64,000 nucleotides of DNA from Saccharopolyspora gregorii (GTDB lineage: Bacteria > Actinomycetota > Actinomycetes > Mycobacteriales > Pseudonocardiaceae). The DNA is taken from contig NZ_CP059556.1 in NCBI RefSeq assembly GCF_024734405.1, positions 2,232,001 through 2,296,000 on the forward strand, in the 5' to 3' direction. Made by a program: the position numbers and the translations under genes. Below, piece by piece: positions 8,376 to 21,501 of the stretch (its first letter is position 1; every line of letters begins with the position of its first letter). Below the pieces are notes generated by a model, which was not told the DNA's origin, did not search any database, and worked only from the letters and a program-made list of their open reading frames with translations.

Positions 8376-9578
8376 ATGCCTGCTGAGCCCGGACCGCTCT
8401 CCGCCCGGCCCGATTCCGCCGCGCAGCTCGCCAAGGCCGCGGTGCTGCCGCTGATCGCGTGCGCGCTGGTCCTGGCGCTGCTCGTGCTCGGCGCCCTCGT
8501 CCCCGCGGTGCCGGTGGTGGGCGCGCTCGGTTCGCGGTACGTCGGCCAGTGGGCGCTGCGGTTCGTGCTGCTGGGGCTGCTGTGCTGCCTGCTCGCGGTG
8601 CTCGCCCGGCGGTGCGGGTCGCGGCGCGGGGCGACGGCCCTCGGCGGTGGCGGCGCGTTCGCGCTGCTCGGTTCGCTGGTGGTGCTGGGCGCGCAGCTGT
8701 CCTTCGCGCACGACCGCGGGGCGGACCTCGGCCCCGCCGAGCTCATCGGCACCGGCACGCCCGCCGCACCACCGGACCGCACCGAGGTGTACGCCGAGGT
8801 GGGCGGGACCCCGCTGCGGGCCTCGATCTGGTCCCCGCCGACTCCGGGGGCCGACCGGCCCGCCGTGCTGTGGGTGCACGGGGGCGGGTTCATCACGGGC
8901 AGCCGCTACGAGCAGCGCGCCCTCTACCGGAACCTCGCCGACCACGGCTACCCGGTGATCTCCATCGACTACCGGCTGGCGCCGCCGGTGCGCTGGCGCG
9001 ACGCGACCTCGGACGTGGTGTGCGCGCTGAACTGGGTCACCGGGCACGCCGGGGAGCTCGGCGTCGACCCGTCCCGCGTGGTGCTGGCGGGCGGATCCGC
9101 CGGGGGCAGCCTCAGCATCAACGCCGGCTACGCGCTGGCCGACCACGACGCGGTGAGCAGCTGCGGGGGAGCGCCGCCCGCGCCGCCGATCGCCGTGGCC
9201 GGTTTCTACCCGGCCGTGGACCTCGCGGGCGCCTACGACGACAACGGGGTCGCCGGGTACGCGCGGCGGGTGGCGATCAGCTACCTCGGCGGCTCCCCGG
9301 AGCGGTACCCGCAGCGCTACGAGTACGCCTCGGCGCTGGACCGGGTGCGGCCGGGGCTGATGCCGACGTTGCTGGTCACCGGTACCTCCGACCACCTGAT
9401 CTTCGAGGACCGGGTGCACGGCTTCGCCGAGCGGCTGCGCGCGGCGGGCGACCAGGTGGTGTACGCGGCGTTCCCGTTCGGCGAGCACGCCTTCGACGCC
9501 GACTTCCACAGCATCGGTGGCGCGGTGAGCCGCGCGGAACTGCTGCGCTTCCTGGACGAGCACGCTCCGTTGCGGTGA
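8376..9578 (+). CDS. Membrane-anchored alpha/beta hydrolase (HSL-type esterase/lipase)
   Basis: A 400-residue protein. The N-terminal ~115 residues hold three or four hydrophobic segments (for example AVLPLIACALVLALLVLGAL and LLGLLCCLLAVLA). They are followed by a catalytic domain facing outward or attached to the membrane. Esterase hallmarks are the oxyanion motif HGGGF (about residues 167-171), the nucleophile elbow GGSAGG (Ser near 241), an Asp in TGTSDHLIF (about 339) and His in GEHAFD (about 370). The order HGGG then GxSxG places it in the hormone-sensitive-lipase group. The membrane-anchored arrangement is less common. It would hydrolyse short acyl esters; the substrate is unknown. It is a single gene with no obvious operon partner. 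Confidence 0.88.
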   Translation: MPAEPGPLSARPDSAAQLAKAAVLPLIACALVLALLVLGALVPAVPVVGALGSRYVGQWALRFVLLGLLCCLLAVLARRCGSRRGATALGGGGAFALLGSLVVLGAQLSFAHDRGADLGPAELIGTGTPAAPPDRTEVYAEVGGTPLRASIWSPPTPGADRPAVLWVHGGGFITGSRYEQRALYRNLADHGYPVISIDYRLAPPVRWRDATSDVVCALNWVTGHAGELGVDPSRVVLAGGSAGGSLSINAGYALADHDAVSSCGGAPPAPPIAVAGFYPAVDLAGAYDDNGVAGYARRVAISYLGGSPERYPQRYEYASALDRVRPGLMPTLLVTGTSDHLIFEDRVHGFAERLRAAGDQVVYAAFPFGEHAFDADFHSIGGAVSRAELLRFLDEHAPLR

Positions 9579-9961
9579 ACCGGCCGACACGCCGCGATCC
9601 GTGATCGCGCCGGAGGTCGCCCCGTGTCGGGTGGGCGCAACCCCTCTGTGGGCAGCGACATCGGACGCGGTGTCCGAATTGGTCTGAATAGGTGCTTTGT
9701 GTCGACTGTCCGGCGTGCCGCGTGCAAGGGTCGGGGACGTGAGCGAGGGAGATCGCCGTCCGCGCAGCGGGAGCTGCGGCCGGACCAGGTACGGGGAGCG
9801 CGGCACCGCCGCACCCCGCCGCGACTGACACCACTTCCCCCGCAGTGGACCGAGATCCGTCGACCCGCGCGCCCCGCGGGCGATGACCCCTGGGCCGCCC
9901 CGGTGACCGGCGCGGCGAGCCGAGGCCGGCGCACGCAGGCCATTCCCGTGAGGAACGACCG
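9579..9961. other. Upstream region of the NRPS operon
   Basis: No gene is supported; a short open frame on the plus strand (9624-9965) has no recognisable domain. The relatively AT-rich patch around 9668-9705 is the likeliest place for the NRPS promoter, but no confident hexamer pair is visible. A GAGGAACGACCG ribosome site lies directly before the NRPS start. Confidence 0.5.
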
Positions 9962-12900
9962 ATGAACCTGGGCCAGAACTCCGCCGAGCCGCCGTTGTCC
10001 GAAGCCGAACTGGGCATCTGGATCGCCGAACGCGCCGCGACCGGCACCCGCTCCCGGTACCTGTGGGGCGAGTGCACCGACCTCACCGGGCCGCTGGACG
10101 CGGAGCTGCTGGCGGCGGCGGTGCGCCGCGCCGCGGGTGAGGTGAGCGCGCTGCGCGCGACGTTCACCGCCGACGCCGACGGGCTGCCGCGCCGCCGGTC
10201 GCAGGCCGTCGACTTCGCGGTTCCGGTGCTCGACCTGCGCGCTGAGCCCGACCCGTCCGCCGCCGCGGCGGCGTGGACGCGCGCCGAGCTGGACCGGCCG
10301 GTGGACCTGGGTGCCGGGCCGCTGTTCGGTGCCGCGGTGCTGCGCGTCGCCGACGACCGGCACCTGCTGTTCCAGCGGGTGCACCACATCGCGCTGGACG
10401 GGGTCGGGATGACCCTGCTGTCGCAGCGGATCGCGCAGGTCTACGGGCACCTCGTCGCCGCGGAGCCGGTCCCGGAGCACGGCTGGTCGGAGCCGGACGC
10501 GCTGCGGTCCGAAGAGGACGGTTACCGCGGTTCGGCCGAGTTCGAGGCCGATCGCCGGTGGTGGCTGGAGAACCTCGCGGGCGGGCCCGGGTTCCTGAGC
10601 ATGGCGGCGCGACCGGAGGCCGCGGCGGAACGGTCGCTGCGGCTGACCTCCACTGTGGACGAATCGGGGTTCGCGGAGTTGCGGGCCGGTGCCGACCGGC
10701 TGGGGCAGCGCTGGTCCCGGCTGGTCGTGGCCGCCGCCGCGCTGCACGCGCACGCCGTCACCGGGAGCCGGGACGTGGTGCTGAGCCTGCCGGTTCCCGG
10801 CCGCACCACCGAGCTCGCCCGCAGCACGCCGTCGATGTCGGCGAACGTGCTGCCGCTGCGGGTGCGGGTGGACCCGGCCACCACCACCGGCGAGTTCACC
10901 GCGCACGTCGCCGCCGCGATCGCCGAGGTGCAGCGCCACCAGCGGTACCGCGGCGAGCGGCTGCGCCGCGAACTGGACTACCCGGAGGACGGGCGGGCCT
11001 TCTTCGGGCCGGTGGTGAACGTGCAGAAGTTCGCCTACGGACTGGAGTTCGGCGCGTGCACCGCGACCGTGCACAACCTGCAGGCGCCGCCGTCCGAGGA
11101 CTTCTCGGTCGTGGCCTACGACCGCGGCGACGGTGGGCTGCGGTTCGACTTCGACGCCAACCCCGCCAACCACGACGAACCGCTGCTGGCGGCCGCGCGG
11201 GACCGTTACCTGCGGTTGTTGCGGCAGCTGGCGGCCGCCCCGGCGGAGCTGCCGCTGGCGCGGCTGGACCCGCTGTCCGAGGGGCAGCGCGCGCAGGTCG
11301 CGGCCGCGGGCGCCGGAGCACCGCCTGCGGCGCCGATCGAGGACGTGCTGGACGTGTTCGCCGCGCGGGTGCGCAGCGCCCCGGACGCGATCGCGGTGCG
11401 CGAGGCGGCCACCGGCCGGGCGTTGACCTACCGCGAACTGGACGCGCGCGCCGCCGGGCTCGCGACGCGCCTGGTCGAAGCCGGGGCGGGCGTGGCGACG
11501 CCGGTGGGGCTGCTGCTGGAGCGCTCGGCGGACCTGGTGGTGGCGGTGCTGGCCGTGGTGCGGGCGGGTGCGCTGTACGTGCCGCTGCACCGCGGTGACG
11601 CGCCCGGCCGGTTGCGGGGCATCGCGGAGCGGGCGGGCCTGGCGGTGCTCGTCGCCGACGCCGCGGACGAGTTCTCCGCGTGGTTCCGGGACATCGGCCC
11701 GGTGCTCGCCCCGGGCTCCGGCGCGACCGGCGCCGAACCGCCGAGGCTGGAACCCACCAGGCTGGAACCCCTCAGGCTGGAACCGGAGCACCTGGCCTGC
11801 GTCATGTTCACCTCCGGCTCGACCGGGCAGCCGAAGGGCGTCGCGATCACCCGCGGCGACCTGGTGCGGCTGGCCGCGGACCGCTGGTGGGCGGAAGGCG
11901 CGGCGCGGCGGGTGCTGCTGCACTCCCCGCACGCGTTCGACGCGCTCACCCTGGAGCTGTGGGTGCCGCTGCTCACCGGCGGGGAAGTGGTCACCGCGCC
12001 ACCCGGCACCACCGACCTCGGCGTGCTGGCCGAGACGATCGCCGCGCATCGCATCACCGGGTTGTGGCTCACCGCGGGCCTGTTCGGCGCGCTCGCCGCG
12101 GAGAACCCGGGCTGCCTGAACGGGGTGCGGCAGGTGTGGACCGGCGGCGACGTCGTCTCGCCGGAGGCGGCGCGGCGGGTGCGGCAGGCGGTGCCCGGCC
12201 TGACCGTGATCAACGGGTACGGGCCGACCGAGACCACCGTGTTCGCCACCCGCTACCCGGTGCCCGCCGATCCGCCCGCGGTGCTGCCGATCGGTGCGCC
12301 GCTGGACGGCAAGCGGGTGCACCTGCTCGACGACGCGTTGCGCCCGGTTCCACCCGGTGTGGTCGGTGAGATCTACCTGAGCGGTGCCGGGCTGGCCCGC
12401 GGCTACGTCGGCGATCCGGCGGGGACGGCGCACCGGTTCGTGGCCTGCCCGGCGGGCAAGCCGGGGGAGCGGATGTACCGCACCGGGGATCTGGCGCGGT
12501 GGAACGCGGACGGGCTGCTGGAGTTCGCGGGCCGCGCGGACGGGCAGGTGAAGCTGCGCGGATTCCGCATCGAGCTCGGCGAGGTCGAGGCCGCGCTGCT
12601 CGCCGCGCCCCGGGTGCGGCGAGCGGCGGCGGTGCTGCGCGAGGACCGGCCCGGCAGGCGGCGGCTGGTGGGCTACGTCGTGGGCGCGGAGCCGGACGCG
12701 GCCGAGGTCGCCGCCCGCGCGGCCGAGCTGCTGCCGCCGTTCATGGTTCCCGCGGTGGTCGTGCCGGTTCCGGAGTTGCCGTTGACCCGCAACGGGAAGC
12801 TGGACCGGGCCGCGCTGCCCGCACCGCCGGACGTGGTCCCGGTTCCGTCCGAGCCCGTGGCGCCGGACGAGTCGGCGGGGCGGGTGCTGCGCGGCCTGCT

Positions 12901-15900
12901 CGGCGACGTCCTCGGGGTGGCGGAGGTGCCGCCGGACGCCGACTTCTTCGCGCTCGGCGGCGACAGCATCACCGCGATCCAGTTCGCCAGCCGCGCCCGC
13001 CGCGCCGGGTTCGAGCTCGGCACCGCCGACGTGTTCCGCCACCCGTCCGTCGCGGAGCTCGCGCGGCACGCGGGAGCTCCGGCAGCGGCACCCGCACCGG
13101 CGCGCCCGGCCGCGGAGCGCGGGCCGCTGCCGCTGACACCGATCATGCACTGGTTCCGGGAGCTGGGCGGTGCGGTCGCCGGGTTCGCGCAGTGCGCGGT
13201 GCTGCGCACCCCGGCCGGGCTCGACGAGCAGCGGCTGCGGGCCGTGCTGGACGCGGTGCTCGCCCGGCACGAAGCGCTGGGCATGCGGCTGTCCACAACG
13301 GACGGGATCTGGTCGTGGGAGGTCGACGGCCCGGCCCGGTGCGAGCCGCGGCGCGTGGACGTGCGAGAGCTCCCCGCATCGGAGCGGACCGCGCTCGCCG
13401 TGGAGAACTCCGCTGCGGTGCAACGAGAACTCGACCCCGAGTCCGGCATCGCGGTGCGTGCGGTGTGGCTCGACGCCGGTGCGGAACCCGGTACCCTCGT
13501 GCTCGCCGCGCACCACCTGGCGGTGGACGGCGTGTCCTGGCGCATCCTGCTCGACGACCTGCGCGCGGCGGGAACCGCGCTCGCCGCGGGCCGGGAACCG
13601 GAGGTCGCACCGGTAGGCACCTCGTTCGCCGACTGGGCGCACGCGCTGGAACGCCGCGCCCGGCATCCCGAGGTGCAGGCGGAATTCCCGCTGTGGCGGG
13701 AGATCGCGTCCACCGCGCAACCGCTGCCGCTGCGGCTGGACGCGGAACGGGACCGGGAATCCACCCGGGCGCACCGCTCGCACGCGTTGCCGGTCGAGGT
13801 CACCGGGGAGCTGGTGCGCCACGCCGCCACCGCCTTCGGCTGCCCGCTGGACACCCTGCTGCTGGCGGCGTTCGCGCAGGCCGCGGCCGGGCTCGGCGGC
13901 GACGGGCCGGTGCTGGTCGACGTCGAGCGGCACGGGCGCGAGGAGTTCGAACCCGGGCAGGACCTGGCGCGCACCGTCGGCTGGTTCACCACCGCGTTCC
14001 CGCTGCGCCTCGACGTGCGCGGCGCCGGACTCGACGAGCTGCCGGACCGGGTGCGCGCGGCACTGGACCGGGTGCCGCGCAACGGGATCGGGCACGGGCT
14101 GCTGCGGTACCTGAACCCGCAGACCGCGCCGGTGCTGGCCGCCGGCACCCGGCCGCTGCTCGGGTTCAACTACCTCGGCCGGTTCGACACCGCGGGCGAC
14201 CGGGACTGGGCGCCGCGCCCCGAAGCGGGCGTGCTGGGGTCCGCGATGCCCGCCGACCTGCCGCTGAGCCACGCCGTCGAACTGGACGCGCTGATCACCG
14301 ACGGGGACGGCGGACCGGAGCTGACCGCGAACTGGTCGTGGGCGGGCGAACTCGTGCCGCGGCGGCAGGTGGCGGAGCTCGCGGACCGGTGGTGCGCGCT
14401 GCTCGCCGAGTTCGCCGCCGAATCCCGCCGGCGCCGCGAGCAGGACGGCGGCGAGCTGCTGCCGGTGCCGCCGCTGGCGCAGGGGCTGCTGTTCCACTCG
14501 CTGTTCGACCGCGCGGGCACCGACCCGTACCTGGTGCAGTTCGCCTTCGAGCTCACCGGTGCGCTGGACGCGGCGGCGCTGCGCGGTGCGGTGCACGCGC
14601 TGCTGCGCAGGCACCCGCAGCTCAGCGCCGGTTTCCGGCACGGGGCCGACGGCGTCCCGGTGCAGCTGTGGCCGCACCGGTTCGAGGTCGGCTGGACGGA
14701 GCGGGACGCGCCCGCCGAAGCCGACGTCACCCGCTACCTGGAAGCCGACCGGGTGCGCCGCTTCGACCTGGCCGAGCCGCCGCTGCTGCGGGCCGCGCTG
14801 CTGCGCACCGGGCCGGACCGGCACGTGTTCGTGCTGACCACGCACCACGTGCTGCTCGACGGCTGGTCGATGCCGGTGCTGATCCGCGACCTGTTCGCGC
14901 TGTACGCGGGCGAGCCGCTGCCGGAACCGGTGCCGTACCGCGACTTCCTCGACTGGTTGTCCGCCCAGGACTTGGACGCCCACGAAGCGACCTGGCGAAC
15001 CTTGCTGTCCGATGTGGACGAACCGGCGCTGGTCGCCGCACCCGGCCCGAGCACCGCGCCGCACCGGCGGACGCACCGCGAACTGGACGAAGCCGCCACC
15101 GAACGGCTCCGCGCGACCGCCCGCGCCCACGGCGTCACCACCAACGCGCTGGTCCAACTCGGCTGGGGCGTGCTGCTGGGCGCGCTGACCGGACGGGACG
15201 ACGTGGTCTTCGGCGCCACCGTCTCCGGCAGGCCCGCCGAACTGCCCGGCGTGGAGGAGATCGTCGGACTGCTGATCAACACGGTGCCGGTGCGGGTGCG
15301 GCTCGACCCGCGCCGCGGCACCGCCGACGCGCTCGCCGCGCTGCGCGCGCAGCAGTCGGACGTACTGGCGCACCAGCACGTGGACCTCACCCGGCTGCAG
15401 GCCATCGCCGGGCGCGGCGAACTGTTCGACACCGTCGTCGTGTTCGAGAACTACCCGCCGGAACGGGAGGACGCGCCGCACGGGCCGCGGATCACCGGGA
15501 TGCGGGTGCACGACGGCACGCACTACCCGCTGTCGCTGATCGTGTTGCCCGGCGAGCGGCTCGGGTTCCGGCTGGACCACCGCACCGACGTCGCCGACGA
15601 GGCGGCGGCGCGGCTGCTGCTGGACCGGCTCGCCGCGGTGCTGGACCGGATCTGCGCCGCGCCGGACGCGCCGCTCGGCACCGTGGACCTGCTGCTGCCC
15701 GGCGAGCGCGGCATCCCGGCGCCGCTGCCGGACCACGGTGCCGGGACCCTAACGGAGCTGTTCGAGCGGCACGCCGCGGCCCGGCCCGGCGCCCCGGCGG
15801 TGTCCTGCGGCGAGCAGCGCCTCAGCTACGGCGAGCTGAACGCGCGGGCCAACCGGCTGGCCCGGCTGCTGGCCGATCGAGGTGCCGGGCGCGGGCGGGT

Positions 15901-18900
15901 GGTGGCCCTGGCACTGCCTCGCGGCATCGACCAGGTGGTGGCGCTGCTGGCGGTGCTCAAGACCGGCGCGGCCTACCTGCCGCTGGACCCCGACCACCCG
16001 GCCGAACGGCACCGCGAGGTGCTCGCGGACGCGGCACCGGCCCTGGTGGTCGCCTCCCGAGCCACGGCGCCCGCCGGGGACCTCGCGGTGCTGGTGCTCG
16101 ACGACGTCGACGACGCGGAGTTCTCCGGCGCCGACCTGGGCGTGCCGATCCGCCCCGGCGACCCGGCCTACGCGATCTACACCTCCGGTTCCACCGGCAG
16201 GCCGAAGGGCGTGCTGGTCGCGCACGACAACGTGCACCGGTTGCTGGCCGCGGGCGACCGGCACTTCGGGTTCGGGCCGGACGACGTGCACGCGCTGTTC
16301 CACTCCTGCGCCTTCGACATGTCGGTGTGGGAGCTGTGGACCGCGCTCGGGCGCGGCGGGCGGCTCGTCGTGGTCCCGTTCGACGTGAGCCGGTCGCCCC
16401 GCGAGTTCCGCGAGCTGCTGCGGCGCGAGCGGGTCACCGCGCTGTCCCAGACGCCCTCGGCCTACTACCAGCTGGTCGAGGCCGGGGCCGAACCGCCGTC
16501 GGTGCGCAGCGTCGTGCTCGGCGGCGAACCGCTCGACCCGGCGCGCATCGCCGGGCGCATCGCCACCGACGGTCTCCGCGTCATCAACATGTACGGGATC
16601 ACCGAGACCACCGTGCACAGCACGTTCGCCGAGCTCACCGACCCGGCGGAGACCCGCGGCGTCGTCGGCGCCGGGTTGGACGACGTGCGGCTGCACCTGC
16701 TGGACCACGCGCTGCGCCCGGTGCCACCGGGCTGCCCCGGCGAGATCTACGTGGCCGGGCGCGGCGTGGCGCTCGGCTACCTGGACCGGCCGGGGTTGAG
16801 CGCGAGCCGGTTCGTCGCCGATCCGTTCGGCCCGCCAGGTTCCCGGATGTACCGCTCCGGCGACCTGGGCCGGGAGCTGCCGGACGGGTCGCTGGAGCAC
16901 CTCGGCCGCACCGACCAGCAGGTGCAGGTGCGCGGTTTCCGCATCGAGCCGGCCGAGGTCGAGCACGTGCTGGAACGCCACGACGCCGTGGAGCGCGCCG
17001 TCGTGCTGCCGCAGGCCGGCCCCGGCGGTCCGCGGCTGGTGGCCTACGTCCGGCTCGCCGGCGACGCGGCGCCGAACGAGCTGCTGGCGCACACCGCCGC
17101 CGCGCTGCCCCGCTACATGGTGCCGTCGTTCCTGCTGCCGGTCGACGAGATCCCGTTGACCCCCAACGGGAAGCTGGATCGGCGGGTGCTGCCCGCCCCG
17201 GAGTCCGGCCGCGCACCGGGGCGGGCTCCGGCCACCCCCGTCGAGCGGTTCCTGCGGGAGGCGTTCGCGGCGGTGCTGGACGTGCCGGAGATCGGGGTGG
17301 ACGAGAGCTTCTTCGACTGCGGCGGGCATTCGCTGCTGGCCACCCAGCTGATCAACCGGGTGCGCTCCGGGCTGGGCGTGGAGCTCGACGTGCGGACCCT
17401 GTTCGACGTGCCCACCGTCGAGGGCATCGCCCGGCACCTCGCCGAGCGCGGCGAGACCGCCCGGCCCCGGTTGCGCCCGGGACGCCGCCCCGAGCGGGTG
17501 CCGCTGTCGCCCGCGCAGCGCCGGTTGTGGTTCACCAGCGGCTTCGACGAGTTCGACGACACCTACAACCTGCGGTTCGCGCACCGGCTGCGCGGACGGC
17601 TCGACGTGGCGGCGCTGCGCGCGGCCTGGCAGGACGTGGTGACCCGCCACGAGGTGCTGCGCACCACGATCGCCGAGGCGGACGACGGCCCGTGGCAGCA
17701 CGTCCTGCCGCCCGGTGCGGTGCACTTCGAGCACGTCCGGCTGTCCGAAGTAGACATTCGCGAGCGGATGGCCGCGGACGCGGCGCACCGCTTCGACCTG
17801 GCCGCCGAGGCACCGCTGCGCGTCACCCTGTACGAGACCGGGCCCGAGCAGCACGCGCTGCTGGTGCTGCTGCACCACATCGCCGCCGACGGCTGGTCCT
17901 TCGCACCGCTGAGTCGCGACCTGTCCACCGCCTACCGCGCCCGGCTCGGCGGTCGGGCTCCGCAGTGGGACCGCGAACCAGTGCAGTACGCGGACTTCGC
18001 GGTGTGGCAACGAGAACTCGACACCGACTCCGACCTGGAGCACTGGACCGAGGCGCTGCGCGGCGCACCGCAGCTGCTGCCGCTGCCCACCGACCACCCG
18101 CGCCCCGCGGTCTCCGCGCACCGCGGCGAGACCATCGAGGCCGAGTTCGCCGCCACGACGCACCAGGCCGCCGCCCGGCTCGCCCGCGACCACGACGTCA
18201 GCCCTTTCATGGTGCTGCACGCCGCGCTCGCCGCCCTGCTGCACCGGCACGGCGCCGGCGCGGACATCCCCATCGGGACCCCCGTCGCCGGGCGCGGGGA
18301 CGCCGCGCTGCACGACGCGGTCGGCTGCTTCGTGAACACCGTCGTGCTGCGCACCGACCTGACCGGGCGGCCCACCTTCCGCGACCTGCTGCGGCGGGTC
18401 CGGGCGGTCGACCTGGACGCCTTCGACCACCAGGACCTGCCGTTCGAGCGGCTCGTCGAAGCGCTGCGGCCGCCGCGCTCGCTGGCCCACCACCCGCTGT
18501 TCCAGGTGATGCTCGCCTTCCAGGACACCCCGCCCGCCGAGTTCGACCTGCCCGGCGCCGAGGTCGCACCGCTGGACCTGCACGGCGGTTCCTCGCGGAT
18601 GGACCTGCTGTTCAGCCTGCGCACCCGGCACGACGCGGCGGGTGATCCCGCGGGCATCGGCGGCGTGCTCGAGTACGACACCGAGCTGTTCACCCCGGAC
18701 ACCGCGCGAGCGCTCATCGGCAGGCTGGAACGGCTGCTGCTGTCCGCCGCGGCCGACCCGGGGCAGGAGGTCGCTGCGCTCGCCGTGCTCGCCGAACCGG
18801 AACGCGCCGCCCTGCTGCGCACCGGCGCAGGGCCGGGTGGCGAAGCGCTGCGAGCGGCGGCGCACGAGCTGTTCGCCGAGCACACCGCCCGGAACCCGGC

Positions 18901-21289
18901 CGCCCTCGCCCTGATCCACGAGGGCCGCGAGCTCACCCGCCATGACCTGTCCGAGCTCGTCGAGCGGATCGCCGCCGACCTCACCGCCGCCGGAGCCGGC
19001 CCGGGCGAGCTCGTCGCGCTGCGGCTGCACCGCGGACCGGAGCTGGTCGCGGCGGTGCTCGCGGTGCACGCGACCGGGGCCGCTTACCTGCCCTGCGACC
19101 CGGACCTGCCGCCGCGGCGCGCCGCGGACCTGCTCGCCGACGCCCGGCCGGGGCTGCTGCTCGACCACGACGGGACCGGCGCGGTGCGCTGCTCCCGCCT
19201 GGCCGGCACGCCCGCCCAGGTGCCGCTCGGCACCGCGTACGTGCTGCACACCTCCGGCTCCACCGGCAGGCCCAAGGGCGTGGTGGTGCCGCAGGACGCG
19301 GTGCGCAACCTGCTCGCCGAGCTGCGCGACCGGCTGCGCTCCGGACCGGGGGAGCGGGTCCTCGCCGCCGCGCCCGCCGGGTTCGACATGTCCGTGCCCG
19401 AACTGCTGCTCGCCCCGGCCACCGGAGCCGCCGTGGTGCTCGCCGGGCGTGACACCGTCCGCGACCCGCGGCTGCTGCTCGAACTCCTGACGCGGCAGCG
19501 GGTGACGATCGTGCAGGCCACGCCGTCGCTGTGGCACGCGCTGCTGGCCACCGACGGCGCCGCGCCCGCCCTCGACGGGCTGCGGGCCGTGATCGGTGGC
19601 GAGTTCGTGCCCGGTCCGCTCGCCGAGCGGCTGCGCGCGCTCGGCTGCGAGGTGCACGCCTGCTACGGGCCCACCGAGACCACCGTCTGGTCCACCGCGC
19701 ACCAGGTCACCGGCCCGCAGCCCGCGGGCGTGCCGCTGGGGGCACCGCTGCGCGGCACCCGCTGCCTGGTGCTGGACTCCCGGCTCGAACCGGTGCCGCC
19801 GGGCGTGGTCGGTGAGCTCTACCTCGCCGGGCGCGGTGTGGCCACCGGCTACCTGCACCGCACCGCCCGCACCGCGCAGCGCTTCGTCGCCGACCCGTTC
19901 GGGCCGCCCGGCGGCCGGATGTACCGCACCGGTGACCTCGCCTCCAGGGACACCGCCGGAACGCTGCGCTTCCACGGCCGCGAGGACGACCAGATCAAGA
20001 TCCGCGGGCACCGGGTGGAACTCGGCGAGATCGAAGCGGTGCTCGCCGGGCATCCGCAGGTGAGCGCCGCCGCCGTCGCCGTGCACGACCACGACGAGCA
20101 GGACCGCAGGCTCGTCGCGCACCTGGTCGCCCCCGGCGCCGACCTCGGCTCGGTGCGCGCGCACCTCACCGGGCGGCTGCCCGCGCACATGATCCCGTCC
20201 CGGCTGCTGCTCATCGACCGGCTTCCGCTGTCGCCCAACGGGAAGCTGCTCCGCGACCGGCTGCCCGCGCCCGAGCGCGCCGCGCGCACCGGCGGCTCCG
20301 GGACCGCGCTGAGCGCGGTGTTCGCCGAGGTGCTCGGCGTGGCGCACGTCGGGCCGGAGGAGAACTTCTTCGAGCTCGGCGGGCATTCGCTGCTCGCGGT
20401 GCGGCTCGTGGACCGGGTAGCGGAGCGGCTCGGCACCCGGCCGAAGCTGCGCGACGTGTTCGCCGCACCCACCCCCGCCGCGCTGGAACGCGTGCTGCAC
20501 ACCGGCCCCGAAGCCGCCGGGCACCTGGTGCCGCTGCGGCCGGGCGGCACGGCCGCGCCCGTGGTGTGCGTGCACCCGCTCAGCGGGCTCGCCTGGCTCT
20601 ACGCGGGACTGCTCGCCCACCTCGACCCGGCGCACCCGGTGCTCGGCGTGCAGGGCATCGGCGCGGGCGGCGTCACCGACCTGCCCGGCAGCATCGACGA
20701 GATGGCCGAGCGCTACCTCGCCGAGCTCCGCGCCGCGCACCCGCGCGGGCCGTACCACCTGGTGGGCTGGTCGTTCGGCGGCGTGGTGGCGCACGCGATG
20801 GCGGCCCGGCTCGGCGCCGACGCCGGACTGCTGTGCCTCATCGACCCGCCGCTGCCCGAACCCGGTGGCGCGGCGGACATGATCGACCCGGCGCGCATCC
20901 ACCGCGTGCTGCTCACCTCCGTCGACCAGGACGTCACCGGTGAACCGACCTTCGCCGAGGTGTCCGCCGCGCTGCGCCGGGAGGACAGCGCGCTCGCCGC
21001 CCTCACCGAGCAGGACGTCGCCGACGTCGTCACATGCTCCCGGCACAACGCGGCGCTGCTGCGCGACCACCGGATCGGCCACCGCAGCGGCGACACCGTC
21101 CACATCGGAACACCCGAGGGGCCCGGCCCGCTGCGCTGGCGCGCCCACCTCGACGGGCCGTTCACCGGCTACCAGCTGGACCACCCGCACCACCGGATCA
21201 TGCAGCCGCGCCACGTCGGCGAGATCGGCGTCTTGCTGCGCGACCACCTGCGCCACCACACCGCGACCGAGGAGGAACGGCGGCCATGA
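9962..21289 (+). CDS. Three-module non-ribosomal peptide synthetase, C-A-T-E-C-A-T-C-A-T-TE
   Basis: A 3775-residue synthetase. Domains by approximate residue: C1 8-430 (HHIALDG near 141, EntF-like, so a starter-type condensation domain accepting an acyl or aryl group); A1 460-950 ([10 protein letters not shown] near 617); T1 960-1040 (LGGDS, the form seen before epimerases); E 1050-1490 ([29 protein letters not shown]); C2 1500-1925 (HHVLLDGWS, after a D-residue); A2 1930-2410; T2 near 2453; C3 2490-2960 (HHIAADGWS); A3 2970-3430; T3 near 3473; TE 3530-3775 (GWSFGG near 3602). My reading of the specificity residues is D-A-L-W-W-G-G-V-F (Val-like), D-M-W-S-V-G-M-V-H (Thr-like) and D-M-P-Q-V-G-C-V-W (not recognised). 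Predicted product: acyl-D-Val-like-Thr-like-X, released by TE. The stop overlaps the MbtH start (ATGA). Confidence 0.95.
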   Translation: MNLGQNSAEPPLSEAELGIWIAERAATGTRSRYLWGECTDLTGPLDAELLAAAVRRAAGEVSALRATFTADADGLPRRRSQAVDFAVPVLDLRAEPDPSAAAAAWTRAELDRPVDLGAGPLFGAAVLRVADDRHLLFQRVHHIALDGVGMTLLSQRIAQVYGHLVAAEPVPEHGWSEPDALRSEEDGYRGSAEFEADRRWWLENLAGGPGFLSMAARPEAAAERSLRLTSTVDESGFAELRAGADRLGQRWSRLVVAAAALHAHAVTGSRDVVLSLPVPGRTTELARSTPSMSANVLPLRVRVDPATTTGEFTAHVAAAIAEVQRHQRYRGERLRRELDYPEDGRAFFGPVVNVQKFAYGLEFGACTATVHNLQAPPSEDFSVVAYDRGDGGLRFDFDANPANHDEPLLAAARDRYLRLLRQLAAAPAELPLARLDPLSEGQRAQVAAAGAGAPPAAPIEDVLDVFAARVRSAPDAIAVREAATGRALTYRELDARAAGLATRLVEAGAGVATPVGLLLERSADLVVAVLAVVRAGALYVPLHRGDAPGRLRGIAERAGLAVLVADAADEFSAWFRDIGPVLAPGSGATGAEPPRLEPTRLEPLRLEPEHLACVMFTSGSTGQPKGVAITRGDLVRLAADRWWAEGAARRVLLHSPHAFDALTLELWVPLLTGGEVVTAPPGTTDLGVLAETIAAHRITGLWLTAGLFGALAAENPGCLNGVRQVWTGGDVVSPEAARRVRQAVPGLTVINGYGPTETTVFATRYPVPADPPAVLPIGAPLDGKRVHLLDDALRPVPPGVVGEIYLSGAGLARGYVGDPAGTAHRFVACPAGKPGERMYRTGDLARWNADGLLEFAGRADGQVKLRGFRIELGEVEAALLAAPRVRRAAAVLREDRPGRRRLVGYVVGAEPDAAEVAARAAELLPPFMVPAVVVPVPELPLTRNGKLDRAALPAPPDVVPVPSEPVAPDESAGRVLRGLLGDVLGVAEVPPDADFFALGGDSITAIQFASRARRAGFELGTADVFRHPSVAELARHAGAPAAAPAPARPAAERGPLPLTPIMHWFRELGGAVAGFAQCAVLRTPAGLDEQRLRAVLDAVLARHEALGMRLSTTDGIWSWEVDGPARCEPRRVDVRELPASERTALAVENSAAVQRELDPESGIAVRAVWLDAGAEPGTLVLAAHHLAVDGVSWRILLDDLRAAGTALAAGREPEVAPVGTSFADWAHALERRARHPEVQAEFPLWREIASTAQPLPLRLDAERDRESTRAHRSHALPVEVTGELVRHAATAFGCPLDTLLLAAFAQAAAGLGGDGPVLVDVERHGREEFEPGQDLARTVGWFTTAFPLRLDVRGAGLDELPDRVRAALDRVPRNGIGHGLLRYLNPQTAPVLAAGTRPLLGFNYLGRFDTAGDRDWAPRPEAGVLGSAMPADLPLSHAVELDALITDGDGGPELTANWSWAGELVPRRQVAELADRWCALLAEFAAESRRRREQDGGELLPVPPLAQGLLFHSLFDRAGTDPYLVQFAFELTGALDAAALRGAVHALLRRHPQLSAGFRHGADGVPVQLWPHRFEVGWTERDAPAEADVTRYLEADRVRRFDLAEPPLLRAALLRTGPDRHVFVLTTHHVLLDGWSMPVLIRDLFALYAGEPLPEPVPYRDFLDWLSAQDLDAHEATWRTLLSDVDEPALVAAPGPSTAPHRRTHRELDEAATERLRATARAHGVTTNALVQLGWGVLLGALTGRDDVVFGATVSGRPAELPGVEEIVGLLINTVPVRVRLDPRRGTADALAALRAQQSDVLAHQHVDLTRLQAIAGRGELFDTVVVFENYPPEREDAPHGPRITGMRVHDGTHYPLSLIVLPGERLGFRLDHRTDVADEAAARLLLDRLAAVLDRICAAPDAPLGTVDLLLPGERGIPAPLPDHGAGTLTELFERHAAARPGAPAVSCGEQRLSYGELNARANRLARLLADRGAGRGRVVALALPRGIDQVVALLAVLKTGAAYLPLDPDHPAERHREVLADAAPALVVASRATAPAGDLAVLVLDDVDDAEFSGADLGVPIRPGDPAYAIYTSGSTGRPKGVLVAHDNVHRLLAAGDRHFGFGPDDVHALFHSCAFDMSVWELWTALGRGGRLVVVPFDVSRSPREFRELLRRERVTALSQTPSAYYQLVEAGAEPPSVRSVVLGGEPLDPARIAGRIATDGLRVINMYGITETTVHSTFAELTDPAETRGVVGAGLDDVRLHLLDHALRPVPPGCPGEIYVAGRGVALGYLDRPGLSASRFVADPFGPPGSRMYRSGDLGRELPDGSLEHLGRTDQQVQVRGFRIEPAEVEHVLERHDAVERAVVLPQAGPGGPRLVAYVRLAGDAAPNELLAHTAAALPRYMVPSFLLPVDEIPLTPNGKLDRRVLPAPESGRAPGRAPATPVERFLREAFAAVLDVPEIGVDESFFDCGGHSLLATQLINRVRSGLGVELDVRTLFDVPTVEGIARHLAERGETARPRLRPGRRPERVPLSPAQRRLWFTSGFDEFDDTYNLRFAHRLRGRLDVAALRAAWQDVVTRHEVLRTTIAEADDGPWQHVLPPGAVHFEHVRLSEVDIRERMAADAAHRFDLAAEAPLRVTLYETGPEQHALLVLLHHIAADGWSFAPLSRDLSTAYRARLGGRAPQWDREPVQYADFAVWQRELDTDSDLEHWTEALRGAPQLLPLPTDHPRPAVSAHRGETIEAEFAATTHQAAARLARDHDVSPFMVLHAALAALLHRHGAGADIPIGTPVAGRGDAALHDAVGCFVNTVVLRTDLTGRPTFRDLLRRVRAVDLDAFDHQDLPFERLVEALRPPRSLAHHPLFQVMLAFQDTPPAEFDLPGAEVAPLDLHGGSSRMDLLFSLRTRHDAAGDPAGIGGVLEYDTELFTPDTARALIGRLERLLLSAAADPGQEVAALAVLAEPERAALLRTGAGPGGEALRAAAHELFAEHTARNPAALALIHEGRELTRHDLSELVERIAADLTAAGAGPGELVALRLHRGPELVAAVLAVHATGAAYLPCDPDLPPRRAADLLADARPGLLLDHDGTGAVRCSRLAGTPAQVPLGTAYVLHTSGSTGRPKGVVVPQDAVRNLLAELRDRLRSGPGERVLAAAPAGFDMSVPELLLAPATGAAVVLAGRDTVRDPRLLLELLTRQRVTIVQATPSLWHALLATDGAAPALDGLRAVIGGEFVPGPLAERLRALGCEVHACYGPTETTVWSTAHQVTGPQPAGVPLGAPLRGTRCLVLDSRLEPVPPGVVGELYLAGRGVATGYLHRTARTAQRFVADPFGPPGGRMYRTGDLASRDTAGTLRFHGREDDQIKIRGHRVELGEIEAVLAGHPQVSAAAVAVHDHDEQDRRLVAHLVAPGADLGSVRAHLTGRLPAHMIPSRLLLIDRLPLSPNGKLLRDRLPAPERAARTGGSGTALSAVFAEVLGVAHVGPEENFFELGGHSLLAVRLVDRVAERLGTRPKLRDVFAAPTPAALERVLHTGPEAAGHLVPLRPGGTAAPVVCVHPLSGLAWLYAGLLAHLDPAHPVLGVQGIGAGGVTDLPGSIDEMAERYLAELRAAHPRGPYHLVGWSFGGVVAHAMAARLGADAGLLCLIDPPLPEPGGAADMIDPARIHRVLLTSVDQDVTGEPTFAEVSAALRREDSALAALTEQDVADVVTCSRHNAALLRDHRIGHRSGDTVHIGTPEGPGPLRWRAHLDGPFTGYQLDHPHHRIMQPRHVGEIGVLLRDHLRHHTATEEERRP

Positions 21290-21501
21290 CCAACCCGTTC
21301 GACGACGAGGACGGCACTTTCCTGGTGCTGCGCAACGAAGAACTCCAGCACTCGCTGTGGCCCGCGTTCGCCGCGGTGCCCGCGGGCTGGGACGTGGTGC
21401 TCGGCGCGACCAGCCGGGACGCGGCGCTGGAGTACGTCGAGCAGCACTGGACCGACCTGCGTCCCGCCTCGCTGCGCGGCGGAACGGAGCCCGCGCGATG
21501 A
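21286..21501 (+). CDS. MbtH-like NRPS chaperone
   Basis: A 71-residue protein with the MbtH signature: [20 protein letters not shown] (the NxExQxSLWP core and the conserved Trp residues) and a C-terminal [15 protein letters not shown]. These proteins bind adenylation domains and are needed for folding or activity. The start ATG overlaps the NRPS stop and its own stop overlaps the next start, so it is co-translated with the NRPS and probably serves its three A domains. Confidence 0.97.
   Translation: MTNPFDDEDGTFLVLRNEELQHSLWPAFAAVPAGWDVVLGATSRDAALEYVEQHWTDLRPASLRGGTEPAR

Noticed and set aside
9624-9965. Short plus-strand open frame before the NRPS
   Set aside because: Arg/Pro-rich, no ribosome site, no domain; more likely the NRPS control region.
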